This document shows, piece after piece, positions 27,439 to 35,686 of a stretch of DNA of 64,000 nt (its first letter is position 1; each line of letters starts with the position of its first letter). Both the position numbers and the translations under genes were made by a program. Origin of the DNA: Bin75 sp965212135 (GTDB lineage: Bacteria; Nitrospirota; Nitrospiria; Nitrospirales; UBA8639); the NCBI GenBank assembly GCA_965212135.1, contig OZ243044.1:868001-932000 (forward strand). Direction: 5' to 3'. Under the pieces are notes generated by a model. The model saw nothing but the letters and a program-made list of their open reading frames with translations. It searched no databases and had not been told where the DNA came from.

Positions 27439-29178
27439 CTAAGGATTTGCCGTATCAACGTGGAACTGCGCTTCATACAGATTGGCGTAGAGTCCTTTGC
27501 CGTTCAATAACCCGGCATGGGTGCCCTCTTCAACCACTCGTCCCCGGTCCAGCACGATGATCCGATCAACGTGTTGCAGCGTGGCGAGACGATGCGCGAT
27601 GAAAATGGTCGTGCGGCCTCGACCGAGCACCTCCACCGCTTCACGGATTTTGACTTCTGTCTCCGTATCAATATTCGACGTGGCTTCGTCAAAGATCACA
27701 AGCGGCGGGTTTTTCAATAAGACCCGCGCAATGGCCACCCGTTGTTTCTGACCCACGGACAATTTCACACCCCGTTCCCCAATCCAGGTTTCGTAGCGTT
27801 TCGGGAGGGCCATGATAAAATCATGCGCCAGAGCCGCGCGGGCGACGTGTTCGATTTCCCGGTCGGTGGCCTCAAGCTTGCCATAGGCGATATTGTCCCG
27901 AACCGTTCCATTGAAGAGAAACGGTTCCTGGTGGACCAGGCCAACGTGCGAACGCAAAAACGCCAGCGGCAGATTGCGGACGTCAAGGCCATCCAGGGCA
28001 AGCACGCCTCCCGTGACGTCGTAAAACCGCATCAGGAGTTTGATCAGCGTACTCTTGCCCGCGCCGCTCGGACCCACGAGGGCCACGTGCTCTCCGGCCT
28101 CGATGGCGACGGAGATGCCGTGCAGGACCGGGACATCCGGTTGATAGGCAAACTCCACGCCTGTGAACTCCACGCGCCCGCGTACGCCACCGTTCGGCGC
28201 CGCCACACCGGGGCGGTCGGCCACGTCGGGTTTGGCGTCCAGCACTTCGAAAATGCGTTCACTTGCCGCCAGGGCATGCTGGAGCATGTGGTTGACGGAA
28301 TGGATTTGATTCACCGGAACATAGAACAGCGCCAGATACGACACAAACATCACCAGCTCCCCCACTTTCAACTGTCCCTGCGCAACTTCCGTCGCCCCCA
28401 GCCACAGAATAAGGACCGTCCCCATGGCCCCGATAAAAATCATCCCCGGCGAATACATGGACCAGAGCAGCATGGCTTTTAAATTACTCTGACTGACCTC
28501 GCGATTTCTCGCATCAAACTGCTCCCGTTCAAAATCATGACGATTAAAGGCCACGGTTTCTCGAATGCCGGAAAGCGCATCGTGAAGATACCCGCTCAGG
28601 GCGGCCGTATTTTTTCGAATTTCATGGTAATACCCATGAACCCGCCGGGAAAATCGCACGGCAAACACCATCAGAATGGGAATGGGGACCAACGCCAACA
28701 GCGCCAATTGCCAATTGACCACAAAGAGGACAATGGTGATGCCAAGGAGCGTCAACAAGGCCGTCAACGCTCCCTCCAGTCCATCAATAAAAATACGCTC
28801 GACGTGTTCAGTGTCATTCATGATTCGCGACATAATTTCCCCGGTGGAGCGAGCTTCATAAAAACTGATGGAAAGCCCCTGCAGCGCATCAAACACCTGT
28901 TGGCGAAGTTGGAAAATGACGCGCTGCTCCAACGTATTGTTCAACTGAATGCGCAGGGAATTGGCGAAATTCTTGAAGCCATAGGCCAGCACCAATCCGC
29001 CCAACACCCACGGCAACAGGGAGAAGTGATCGGCCTGAATGACGTCGTCAATAATTACCTTCACCAGCCACGGCGGCAACAGATCAAACACGGTCGCCAA
29101 GGTTGCGAAGAACAACGTCGCAAGAACCAGGGAGCGGTGAGGACGTAAATACCCCAGAATGCGAAGAAGAGCGGTCAC
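27439..29178 (-). CDS. ABC exporter, MsbA-like (fused membrane and ATPase domains)
   Basis: 579 aa half-transporter working as a homodimer. The N-terminal ~310 residues hold six membrane helices (MTALLRILGYLRPHRSLVLATLF...). The C-terminal ATPase domain has Walker A GPSGAGKST, signature LSVGQKQR and Walker B LVIFDEATSNID followed by the H-loop IAHRLAT. The signature is LSVGQ rather than LSGGQ. Substrate unknown; lipid or drug export is usual in this family. It stands upstream of csp and downstream of def in the same direction but with gaps of about 100 bp or more. Confidence 0.85.
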   Translation of the reverse strand: MTALLRILGYLRPHRSLVLATLFFATLATVFDLLPPWLVKVIIDDVIQADHFSLLPWVLGGLVLAYGFKNFANSLRIQLNNTLEQRVIFQLRQQVFDALQGLSISFYEARSTGEIMSRIMNDTEHVERIFIDGLEGALTALLTLLGITIVLFVVNWQLALLALVPIPILMVFAVRFSRRVHGYYHEIRKNTAALSGYLHDALSGIRETVAFNRHDFEREQFDARNREVSQSNLKAMLLWSMYSPGMIFIGAMGTVLILWLGATEVAQGQLKVGELVMFVSYLALFYVPVNQIHSVNHMLQHALAASERIFEVLDAKPDVADRPGVAAPNGGVRGRVEFTGVEFAYQPDVPVLHGISVAIEAGEHVALVGPSGAGKSTLIKLLMRFYDVTGGVLALDGLDVRNLPLAFLRSHVGLVHQEPFLFNGTVRDNIAYGKLEATDREIEHVARAALAHDFIMALPKRYETWIGERGVKLSVGQKQRVAIARVLLKNPPLVIFDEATSNIDTETEVKIREAVEVLGRGRTTIFIAHRLATLQHVDRIIVLDRGRVVEEGTHAGLLNGKGLYANLYEAQFHVDTANP

Positions 29179-29279
29179 GGCATATCACGCAATGACGAAC
29201 GGCCGGCCTTTCCGACGTGGCCGCTTCATGAGACGGTGAAGCCCGAGACAAAGGCGGGAACCGGGCAGGAGAAATGTGG

Positions 29280-29810
29280 TTAAATAACCGTTGCGGGCGC
29301 TTGTGCCCAGTACGTGTCGAATTCCTTTAACTGCGTGAGCGTTGATAGATCCGGCATTCTGTCCAAAAAGAGTTTTCCGAACAAATGGTCCATCTCATGC
29401 TGGATGCACACGGCGAACAAACCCGACGCCTCAAAATCCAGCGGCGCCCCCTTGCGGTCCAACGCGTGAACCCGAATAGACGACGGACGCGTCACTTTCC
29501 CACGCAACCCGTCCACGCTTAAACAGCCCTCCCACATTTCGACTTGAGCGGGGCCGTAAAACACAATCCTGGGATTGATCAACACCGTCTCGGGAAAGGC
29601 CTCCCGGCCTTCACATCCCATCACCACCACTTGTTCAGACCGTGACACTTGCGGGGCCGCCAACCCAATCCCGTCATTCCCATACATCGTTTCCAGCATA
29701 TCGTCAATAAACTGTTGGTGGACACGCGTGGGGATCACCGCGGGATCAATCGGCTCGGCGGTTTTCCGCAACACGGGATTTCCTACTTTTGCAATCGGCA
29801 ACGTCGCCAT
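29280..29810 (-). CDS. def: Peptide deformylase
   Basis: 176 aa metalloenzyme that removes the formyl group from the N-terminal methionine of new proteins. The three family motifs are intact: GIGLAAPQ (47-54), EGCLS with Cys96, and HEMDH with His138, Glu139 and His142. GGGAG lies before the ATG. No fmt gene follows, unlike in many genomes. Confidence 0.95.
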   Translation of the reverse strand: MATLPIAKVGNPVLRKTAEPIDPAVIPTRVHQQFIDDMLETMYGNDGIGLAAPQVSRSEQVVVMGCEGREAFPETVLINPRIVFYGPAQVEMWEGCLSVDGLRGKVTRPSSIRVHALDRKGAPLDFEASGLFAVCIQHEMDHLFGKLFLDRMPDLSTLTQLKEFDTYWAQAPATVI

Positions 29811-29886
29811 GCTGATCTCCCTTGTTTGCTACCGGCTCGGCACAACGCAGAGCATCCCGTTGCCGCGTCGTCACACAGCCCGCCCA

Positions 29887-30687
29887 TCAGAACACAGGGT
29901 CGGGTTGCGGCGTCTTCGGCTCGACCCCGCGATTGTTCAAGGTCTCCTCCCACCAGGCCTTCCATTCTTCGGCCCACGTCATTCGCTGCTCATGCGTCGA
30001 GCCTTGCCAGTCACGCGGCGGACCGGCCCACCGGGTTAAACGCCAAAACGACTCCAGGGCCGTGACGGAAACATATTTTTCCTTGTCGGCCAGCAGCTCA
30101 ATCAGGAGAAACACCACTTCCGGACGGCGGACGTGGCGCGACTCAAACGCCACGGTTCGCCGAATCGTGTCGTGTTCATCCTTCATTAACGCCTGAAACG
30201 TTGCAAGCGCGTCCATGGGAGCCAACCGGACAGCCACCCGAAGGGCATGCGCCCGCACTCTCGTGATGGCCTCGCTATCCCTCGCCGTCTCAAGCAAATG
30301 GGGGGCCGCTCGCGGATCTTTAATAATCCCCATCGCTTCAATCGCGTTATAGCGAAGCCGACTGCCCGGCATAGTGAGGGCTTTCACCAACACGGGCACC
30401 ACCGGCTTTCCAAGATGCACGAATTCTCCGATCACATACAGTTCCTGGCGTCCCGCCAGCAATGGCAACAACGCTTCCGCCCGTTTCAGTTCTTCTTCGG
30501 ACAGGACTTCCGGAGCGGGGGTGGCTTGTTCGATTTCCGGAAATTCCGCCTCGGGCGGAGCCTGATAGGGAACCTGGACCGGAAAAAGGTATCCCGGCCG
30601 GCCGGCCGTCCCGACGGCTTCCGCAAAGGAAACCGAGACTCCGAAAACGAGACAACCCGCCATCAGCCATGCGGAGCCGACTTTCAT
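29887..30687 (-). CDS. Secreted HEAT-repeat protein
   Basis: 266 aa. The ATG at 30687 has an AGGAG box 8 nt upstream and starts a signal peptide (MKVGSAWLMAGCLVFGVSVSFAEA). The mature protein has about four HEAT-like helical repeats, including KPVVPVLVKALTMPGSRLRYNAIEAMGIIKDPRAAPHLLE. Likely a periplasmic scaffold; partner unknown. Divergent from the copper-type protein gene across a 216-bp gap that contains a promoter candidate. Confidence 0.7.
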   Translation of the reverse strand: MKVGSAWLMAGCLVFGVSVSFAEAVGTAGRPGYLFPVQVPYQAPPEAEFPEIEQATPAPEVLSEEELKRAEALLPLLAGRQELYVIGEFVHLGKPVVPVLVKALTMPGSRLRYNAIEAMGIIKDPRAAPHLLETARDSEAITRVRAHALRVAVRLAPMDALATFQALMKDEHDTIRRTVAFESRHVRRPEVVFLLIELLADKEKYVSVTALESFWRLTRWAGPPRDWQGSTHEQRMTWAEEWKAWWEETLNNRGVEPKTPQPDPVF

Positions 30688-30830
30688 GAACCCGCTCCTT
30701 TGCAGGAAATAAGGCACACACACCATGCACGTTTAGTCTAGTGGGTTCCCCTCGCGTGGGTCAAGGCAAGCGGCTCATGGATTGCAAGGCCATGGCCCTC
30801 CCCGCCATCGGCGTTCCAGACGTGAGACTT

Positions 30831-30858
30831 TTAATCTTCATTCCGTGAATGGTACAAT
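30831..30858 (+). promoter_or_regulatory. Extended -10 promoter candidate
   Basis: TGGTACAAT (30850-30858) is an extended -10 element; TTAATC (30831-30836) is a weak -35 16 bp upstream. It would start a transcript at about 30865, 40 nt before the ATG of the blue-copper-like gene. Confidence 0.4.
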
Positions 30859-30903
30859 CGGTGCGTGATTGTTTCACGAAGGCCGGAGGGAGAAGGAGGC
30901 GCC

Positions 30904-31815
30904 ATGAAATACGTCGGTTGCGGCCTGTGCCTGATGTTGGCGGTTGGACTGCACGCCAGCCCGGGCTGGGGATATGAAGAAATCACCGTGGCCAACGGAG
31001 GCGCCTTGCAGGGCACGGTCACGTTGCTCGGCGACGTCCCCAAACCCAAGGGCTACAACCTCGTCACCTTGCCCGACCCGGTGTACTGCGGCCGCATCTC
31101 GACCGGAACGGGCTGGCGCCTCCTGCAACCCTTTGTCATCGGCCCAGACGGCGGATTTAAAAACGTGGTGATTTACCTTGAAACCATCAAGCAGGGCAAA
31201 GCCTTTCACTACGCCCCTCCGCGGATTGAGGCCATTGACTGTAAATTTGAACCCTATATCACCATCATCCGGGACGGCTATGACGTGGAAGTGGTGAACA
31301 TGGATCCGGTTCTGCACGATATTCAGGGATACGAAACCTCAAAATTCGGAGCGCGCGTCCTCTTCAACGTCCCCCTGCCGATAAGCCGGCACCTTCAGAA
31401 AAAAGATTTTCTGACCGACAACGCACCCACCAACCGGGCGGGCAAGGTGTTGTCCCAACGCATCGCCATGGGGAAAAAGCGCAATCTGTTCGTGATGCAA
31501 TGCGGCTTTCACGCCTACATGGAAAGCTGGGGCTTCGCCGTCACCAACCCCTACTACACCCTCACCGACACACACGGCGCTTATGCGATCACGGACATCC
31601 CGCCCGGCACCTGGCGGGTACAGGTCTGGCATCCCATGGTGAACAAAGCATACACCGTCACGATCAACCCCGGAGAAACCACGGACCTGCCGATTGAGAT
31701 CAAAGCCCCCACGGGCCGGCTCTATGCCAACGAAGTCAGCGAAGGCACACGCTTCGGCATGGAGTTGATCGGCGAAAGCGCCATTAAACCGACCGTGGAA
31801 CGCCAGACGTATTGA
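30904..31815 (+). CDS. Secreted blue-copper-like protein with carboxypeptidase-regulatory-type domain
   Basis: 303 aa with a signal peptide (core CLMLAVGLHASPGWG). His138 in DPVLHDIQGY together with Cys200-x2-His203-x2-Met206 (QCGFHAYM) are spaced as in a type-1 copper site of the cupredoxin fold. The following segment ITDIPPGTWRVQVWHP is a carboxypeptidase-regulatory-like beta sandwich. This suggests a periplasmic electron carrier or copper protein. GGAGGCGCC precedes the ATG. The copper site is deduced from ligand spacing only; a structural role of these residues is possible. It is followed by a DUF6884 gene and a molybdopterin protein on the same strand. Confidence 0.7.
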   Translation: MKYVGCGLCLMLAVGLHASPGWGYEEITVANGGALQGTVTLLGDVPKPKGYNLVTLPDPVYCGRISTGTGWRLLQPFVIGPDGGFKNVVIYLETIKQGKAFHYAPPRIEAIDCKFEPYITIIRDGYDVEVVNMDPVLHDIQGYETSKFGARVLFNVPLPISRHLQKKDFLTDNAPTNRAGKVLSQRIAMGKKRNLFVMQCGFHAYMESWGFAVTNPYYTLTDTHGAYAITDIPPGTWRVQVWHPMVNKAYTVTINPGETTDLPIEIKAPTGRLYANEVSEGTRFGMELIGESAIKPTVERQTY

Positions 31816-31864
31816 ACCGGCCGGTGCTTCGGAACATCTCAACCGTCCACTCTTTGAGGAATCC

Positions 31865-33166
31865 ATGCCGGACATCGTTCTCGTTGGTTGCGTGAAAACC
31901 AAACGGTCAGGCAAGCATCCCGCGCAGGATTTATACATCTCGCCGCTATTCCGTCAACGCAGGCACTACGTCAAATTGAAGCGTCCGCACCGGTGGTTTA
32001 TTTTGTCCGCCAAGCATGGTCTCCTGGAACCAATTGAGGAGATTGAACCATACGATTGTTATCTGGCAGACCTGCCATATGAGGAACGTTTGGAATGGAG
32101 CCGGAACGTACTGACGCAACTGACCGGGCTTGTTGACTCTCTTCACAATACAGCCATCGAAATTCACGCCGGAAAACCGTATTGGAACTGCGGCCTCAAA
32201 TCAGGGCTGGAACAGGCCGGAGCCATCGTCACGACTCCGCTGGATGGTTTGAAATTTGGCGATCAAGTACAATGGTATGACGCACAACAGAAAACCGACG
32301 TTGGCGAAATTGTCCGGCAACTCACGCAGGAATTTATGGAGGAAAGCTGGGACATCAATGAGCGACGAAAGAAATTTTCAAACACGCCAACACCCGGATG
32401 GAATGCCATGCCGGAATGCGTGGCCGTCGCCAAACTGCAAAAAGCCGGGGCCTCCGGGCAGACCATCAGGCGGTTTGTCACACTCGTCGCCGCGATGGAT
32501 CGCGCCCGTAATGCCGATCTTCTCTGGCAAAACGCCACGCAACTGTTTTTCGATTCCCAATGGGTCTTTGAACCCGAATCGGTTGCCCGCCGATCTCCGG
32601 ACGAACTCAAAAAGACTCTGTCCGGAAGCAACGTGAGCCAACGCCACGAAGCCGATACGACAGCGTGGAACCGCTTGCTTCAAGCCATGGTGGCTCCTGA
32701 ATCGCCAAGAGCATTCCGGCAGGCCATTGATGCAGGCAACGGTGACGCGAATGAACTGTTGGAGGTATTGAACAAATATCCGAAGTGGTTCCCATTCCTT
32801 AAAGGCCCGAAGATTTCCGTAGTGTGGGTGCGTATGTTGGTTGACCCCGGCGGAGCAAACATTGACAGTCTGGAAATCCTGCGCGTAGCGGTTGACGTAC
32901 AGGTACGGAAGGTCACGGAATACCTTGGGGTGACGGACACCGCAGGCCGGGGAGGAATCAACGAGTGCCTTCGGCGTACCATTCAGGCAACCTGGCAGGA
33001 AGGCGCAAAATTCGCGTCCGGACCGGGAACGCTCTCCGGCACGGCCGGTGCGCTTGACCCGCCTCTGTGGTTCTTCGGCAAATGGGGCTGCACCTTCTGC
33101 GAGAAAGCGAAGAAGCGGGTTCCAATCAGCGCATTGTGTGAACGATGCCAATACGCTCCCGCGTAA
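31865..33166 (+). CDS. DUF6884-domain protein with C-terminal zinc ribbon
   Basis: 433 aa. Residues 1-140 match the DUF6884 style: IVLVGCVKTK, ARQDLYISPLF-like DLYISPLFRQ, WFILSAKHGLLEP and the PYDCYLADL stretch. The middle is unassigned and helical (repeated KLQKAGASGQTIRRFVTLVAAMDRARNADLLW). The last 25 residues have CTFC...CERC, a probable zinc ribbon. Its function is unknown; DUF6884 proteins occur in variable regions and are sometimes linked to nucleotide or DNA chemistry, which I treat as a hint only. It sits between two periplasmic redox protein genes to which it has no obvious link, suggesting insertion. Confidence 0.6.
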   Translation: MPDIVLVGCVKTKRSGKHPAQDLYISPLFRQRRHYVKLKRPHRWFILSAKHGLLEPIEEIEPYDCYLADLPYEERLEWSRNVLTQLTGLVDSLHNTAIEIHAGKPYWNCGLKSGLEQAGAIVTTPLDGLKFGDQVQWYDAQQKTDVGEIVRQLTQEFMEESWDINERRKKFSNTPTPGWNAMPECVAVAKLQKAGASGQTIRRFVTLVAAMDRARNADLLWQNATQLFFDSQWVFEPESVARRSPDELKKTLSGSNVSQRHEADTTAWNRLLQAMVAPESPRAFRQAIDAGNGDANELLEVLNKYPKWFPFLKGPKISVVWVRMLVDPGGANIDSLEILRVAVDVQVRKVTEYLGVTDTAGRGGINECLRRTIQATWQEGAKFASGPGTLSGTAGALDPPLWFFGKWGCTFCEKAKKRVPISALCERCQYAPA

Positions 33167-33212
33167 CAAACATTGCACGCTAACCCGCTCAACCAACAAC
33201 AAAGCCAACGAC

Positions 33213-34208
33213 ATGGCCCGCATTTCCAGACGAACATTCGGAAAAAGTCTCCTGGCCTCGCTTGGCCTGGCCCTCCTGCATCCCGCACAACTCGTTCAGT
33301 CACAATTGCTGGGCCTGTTTCGCGGCAAAGGACGTGAAACGCCGCCCATTACCGCCAACGAAGATTTTTACGTAACCTCGTATGACCTGACGCCGGCCAT
33401 TGACCGTGAACAGTGGTCGTTACGCATTGACGGGATGGTCGCACACCCGCTCTCGTGGTCGTTTGAGGAGTTAATGAAACGGCCGCAAACAACAATGACC
33501 GCGACGCTGGAATGTATCGGCAACACGGTCGGCGGCTATTCCATCGGGACGGCGGAGTGGGCAGGCGTGAAAGTGAATTACCTGCTTGACGAAGCGGGAG
33601 TTGACCCCAAGGCGTTTGATCTTGTGCTGCGCGGAGCGGACGATTATTCCGACAGCTTTCCCTTATCCCGTGCGCTGGAAGACGACGTCCTGCTCGCCGT
33701 AAAAATGAACGGCGTCCCCCTGCCGCCCGACCACGGGTATCCCGCCCGCGTCATCGTGCCGGGCATCTACGGCATGAAGAACGTCAAATGGCTGACCGGG
33801 CTGGAAGTGGTGGATTACGACTACAAGGGATACTGGCAACGACAAAGCTGGTCGGAGACCGCGTTGGTGAAGCTGTCATCACGCATTGACGTGCCGGGCG
33901 ACAGGGAATTGATTACGACTCCGCATTGCACAATCAAAGGCATCGCCTTTAACGGACGCCGAACGATTCAGAAAATAGAAGTGAGTACGGACACAGGAAA
34001 AACCTGGAACACCGGCACGCTCCTTCCCAAACAATCCCCGCAGACGTGGACACCCTGGAGCTATGACTGGACCATTCCCAAATCCGGGGAATACACCATC
34101 ATGGCCAGAGCGACGAATGACAAAGGACTCACGCAAGACCTTGAGGCGAAAAAAGCGACCGAGACGGCCATGGAGATTCACGCCATTACCGTGGAGGCAA
34201 CCATCTAA
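33213..34208 (+). CDS. Sulfite-oxidase-like molybdopterin protein, Tat-exported
   Basis: 331 aa. The N-terminus MARISRRTFGKSLLASLGLALL holds a twin-arginine signal (SRRTFGK). The molybdopterin domain (SUOX/YedY-type) has the ligand Cys101 in LECIGNTVGG, and the C-terminal Mo-co dimerisation domain starts near PGDRELITTPHCTIKGIAF. No haem domain is fused, so electrons must pass to a separate partner such as a cytochrome or the blue-copper-like protein upstream. The substrate may be sulfite or an organic S/N-oxide; undecided. The gene converges on the SDH protease gene 21 bp away. Confidence 0.82.
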   Translation: MARISRRTFGKSLLASLGLALLHPAQLVQSQLLGLFRGKGRETPPITANEDFYVTSYDLTPAIDREQWSLRIDGMVAHPLSWSFEELMKRPQTTMTATLECIGNTVGGYSIGTAEWAGVKVNYLLDEAGVDPKAFDLVLRGADDYSDSFPLSRALEDDVLLAVKMNGVPLPPDHGYPARVIVPGIYGMKNVKWLTGLEVVDYDYKGYWQRQSWSETALVKLSSRIDVPGDRELITTPHCTIKGIAFNGRRTIQKIEVSTDTGKTWNTGTLLPKQSPQTWTPWSYDWTIPKSGEYTIMARATNDKGLTQDLEAKKATETAMEIHAITVEATI

Positions 34209-34229
34209 CGAGCAGGGCTTTGAGTGAGC

Positions 34230-35252
34230 TTATGACTGACGTTGACTTATGTCTATTCGGCTACAATGCTTACTACGATCTTTTCCTTGGCGGGTCAAAG
34301 CAGGAGGCATAGGTCCGATAGGCAGTAGTTGTTGATTTTTTGACCACATTTTACCTTTATTGCTAACGATAAATTTCACTGAAGGAGTTGTTTCAAAAAT
34401 TAACGTCATCAAATGGTATGCGGTTAAAACAGCGGTTTGTAAATCTTGATTGTCCTCAAGCACTTCCACCTTTACCCCAAGATATTTAAGTTTTTGAATA
34501 CCAATCCTTTGGCCATGAACATGAATCTCGGCATCATCTTCTGTTCTTTCAGCATTAAAATATGCGGCAATTCTATCAACTATCCTGAAACTTTCTTCAT
34601 TACCTTCAGCCGAAAACATTCTTTTATTCAACCAATTTCTTATTAACTCTTTGCTATATGAAAGCGCTTTGTTAGCTTCTACAACAAGGGAAGGCCCCAT
34701 ATTTTGCAGGATCGGCGCCCAAAGATGGGCCAATTTTGTATTGCCCTCAATATCTTTTTTGGCTTGATTGAATCCTTCCTGAATCGCTCTGGCGGAATGC
34801 GTTTTATTTGCTATAGAAAATTGAGGATCAATTGGCCCAAGTTGACTTTGCCTGCCAAGTACCAAAAGATTGCTAGCAAGACTTATCATGGCGCCACCGG
34901 ACATCGCGAGATACGGCACTATTACTTCAATGTAAGGAAATTTGGAATGTAAATATTCTACAATGCTCTCCACGGCATTGGGATCGCCACCCGGCGTATG
35001 CAATATCAAAGTCAGACCACTACCTGTCTGTGCTTCGTAAAGCGCATTCATAAAACCATTGATGTCTTCGCGAGTAATAGACGTATCAATGTTCGACTTT
35101 TGCAGGAAAGAAGACGCGTAGAAAATAACAGAGTCAGGCCTGCGAATCCTTGAGATTGCACCTAACTGCTCTTGTAGTTTTCCCTCAAGCCGATTAGGAT
35201 TTTTTTGAACATTCCGGACATGCTCGGCCAAAAGTTCACTCCAAGAGGACAT
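34230..35252 (-). CDS. SDH-family Clp-fold serine protease
   Basis: 340 aa, A+T-rich. The Clp/SppA fold is visible: HTPGGDPNAVESI (oxyanion-loop glycines at 86-89), LAMSGGAMISLAS with the nucleophile Ser118, and LGPIDPQF with Asp142. It matches the serine-dehydrogenase-proteinase (PF01972-type) family. No signal peptide or membrane helix is obvious, so it is likely cytosolic. It starts 1 bp after the stop of a small ORF that follows the large nuclease-methyltransferase gene on the same strand. A protease in this place could be a partner of the restriction-modification protein, but this is inference. Confidence 0.75.
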   Translation of the reverse strand: MSSWSELLAEHVRNVQKNPNRLEGKLQEQLGAISRIRRPDSVIFYASSFLQKSNIDTSITREDINGFMNALYEAQTGSGLTLILHTPGGDPNAVESIVEYLHSKFPYIEVIVPYLAMSGGAMISLASNLLVLGRQSQLGPIDPQFSIANKTHSARAIQEGFNQAKKDIEGNTKLAHLWAPILQNMGPSLVVEANKALSYSKELIRNWLNKRMFSAEGNEESFRIVDRIAAYFNAERTEDDAEIHVHGQRIGIQKLKYLGVKVEVLEDNQDLQTAVLTAYHLMTLIFETTPSVKFIVSNKGKMWSKNQQLLPIGPMPPALTRQGKDRSKHCSRIDISQRQS

Positions 35253-35253
35253 T

Positions 35254-35451
35254 TTACTTCACACGGAACGTGTTGGTTGTAAGGGGATATTCAGGACTGG
35301 GGGGCTGGCACTGTGGTTCTTCGTCTTTTTTGAATATCGGCAACTCATAGAGTCCGCTGACATCAAGATACTGTTGATACTGCTCTTTAACATTCTCCAA
35401 TGTTTCCCAAGCCTCTTCAGAGTTTTTTCCATTTCTCATGTTGTGGCCCAT
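35254..35451 (-). CDS. Small hypothetical protein next to SDH protease
   Basis: 65 aa, not recognised. The ATG at 35451 is preferred over those at 35457 and 35439 because an excellent AAGGAGG box sits 7 nt upstream. It is charged, with helical ENVKEQYQQYLDVSGLYELP and a proline-rich C-terminus. Only 1 bp separates its stop from the protease start, so the two are a unit; it may be a substrate, adaptor or regulator of the protease. Confidence 0.5.
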   Translation of the reverse strand: MGHNMRNGKNSEEAWETLENVKEQYQQYLDVSGLYELPIFKKDEEPQCQPPSPEYPLTTNTFRVK

Positions 35452-35575
35452 TCGCATGCCTCCTTATAATCTGCAACATACCAAAAAGCTAGTAGCCCAT
35501 CAAACCGCATCCAGCAACCATATCCGCTACAGACTCATCTCTCTATTACTCATTTGCTCCACCATGAAATAATTT

Positions 35576-35604
35576 ACTTGAGGTCACAAACTGTGACCTC
35601 AAGT
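35576..35604. promoter_or_regulatory. Perfect 12-bp inverted repeat
   Basis: Arms 35576-35587 (ACTTGAGGTCAC) and 35593-35604 are perfect complements with a 5-nt loop. It lies in the 235-bp gap between the type IIG-like gene and the small ORF. There is no T-run on the minus strand and only a short TTTT on the plus strand, so it may be an operator for the protease operon or a terminator. Confidence 0.55.
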
Positions 35605-35686
35605 CCGAATTTTACTGCTCCATCACCAGAGACAACAAGCATGTGCATTCGTTCTTCTTCTCTTGAAAAAATCCCTCAACAAAATC

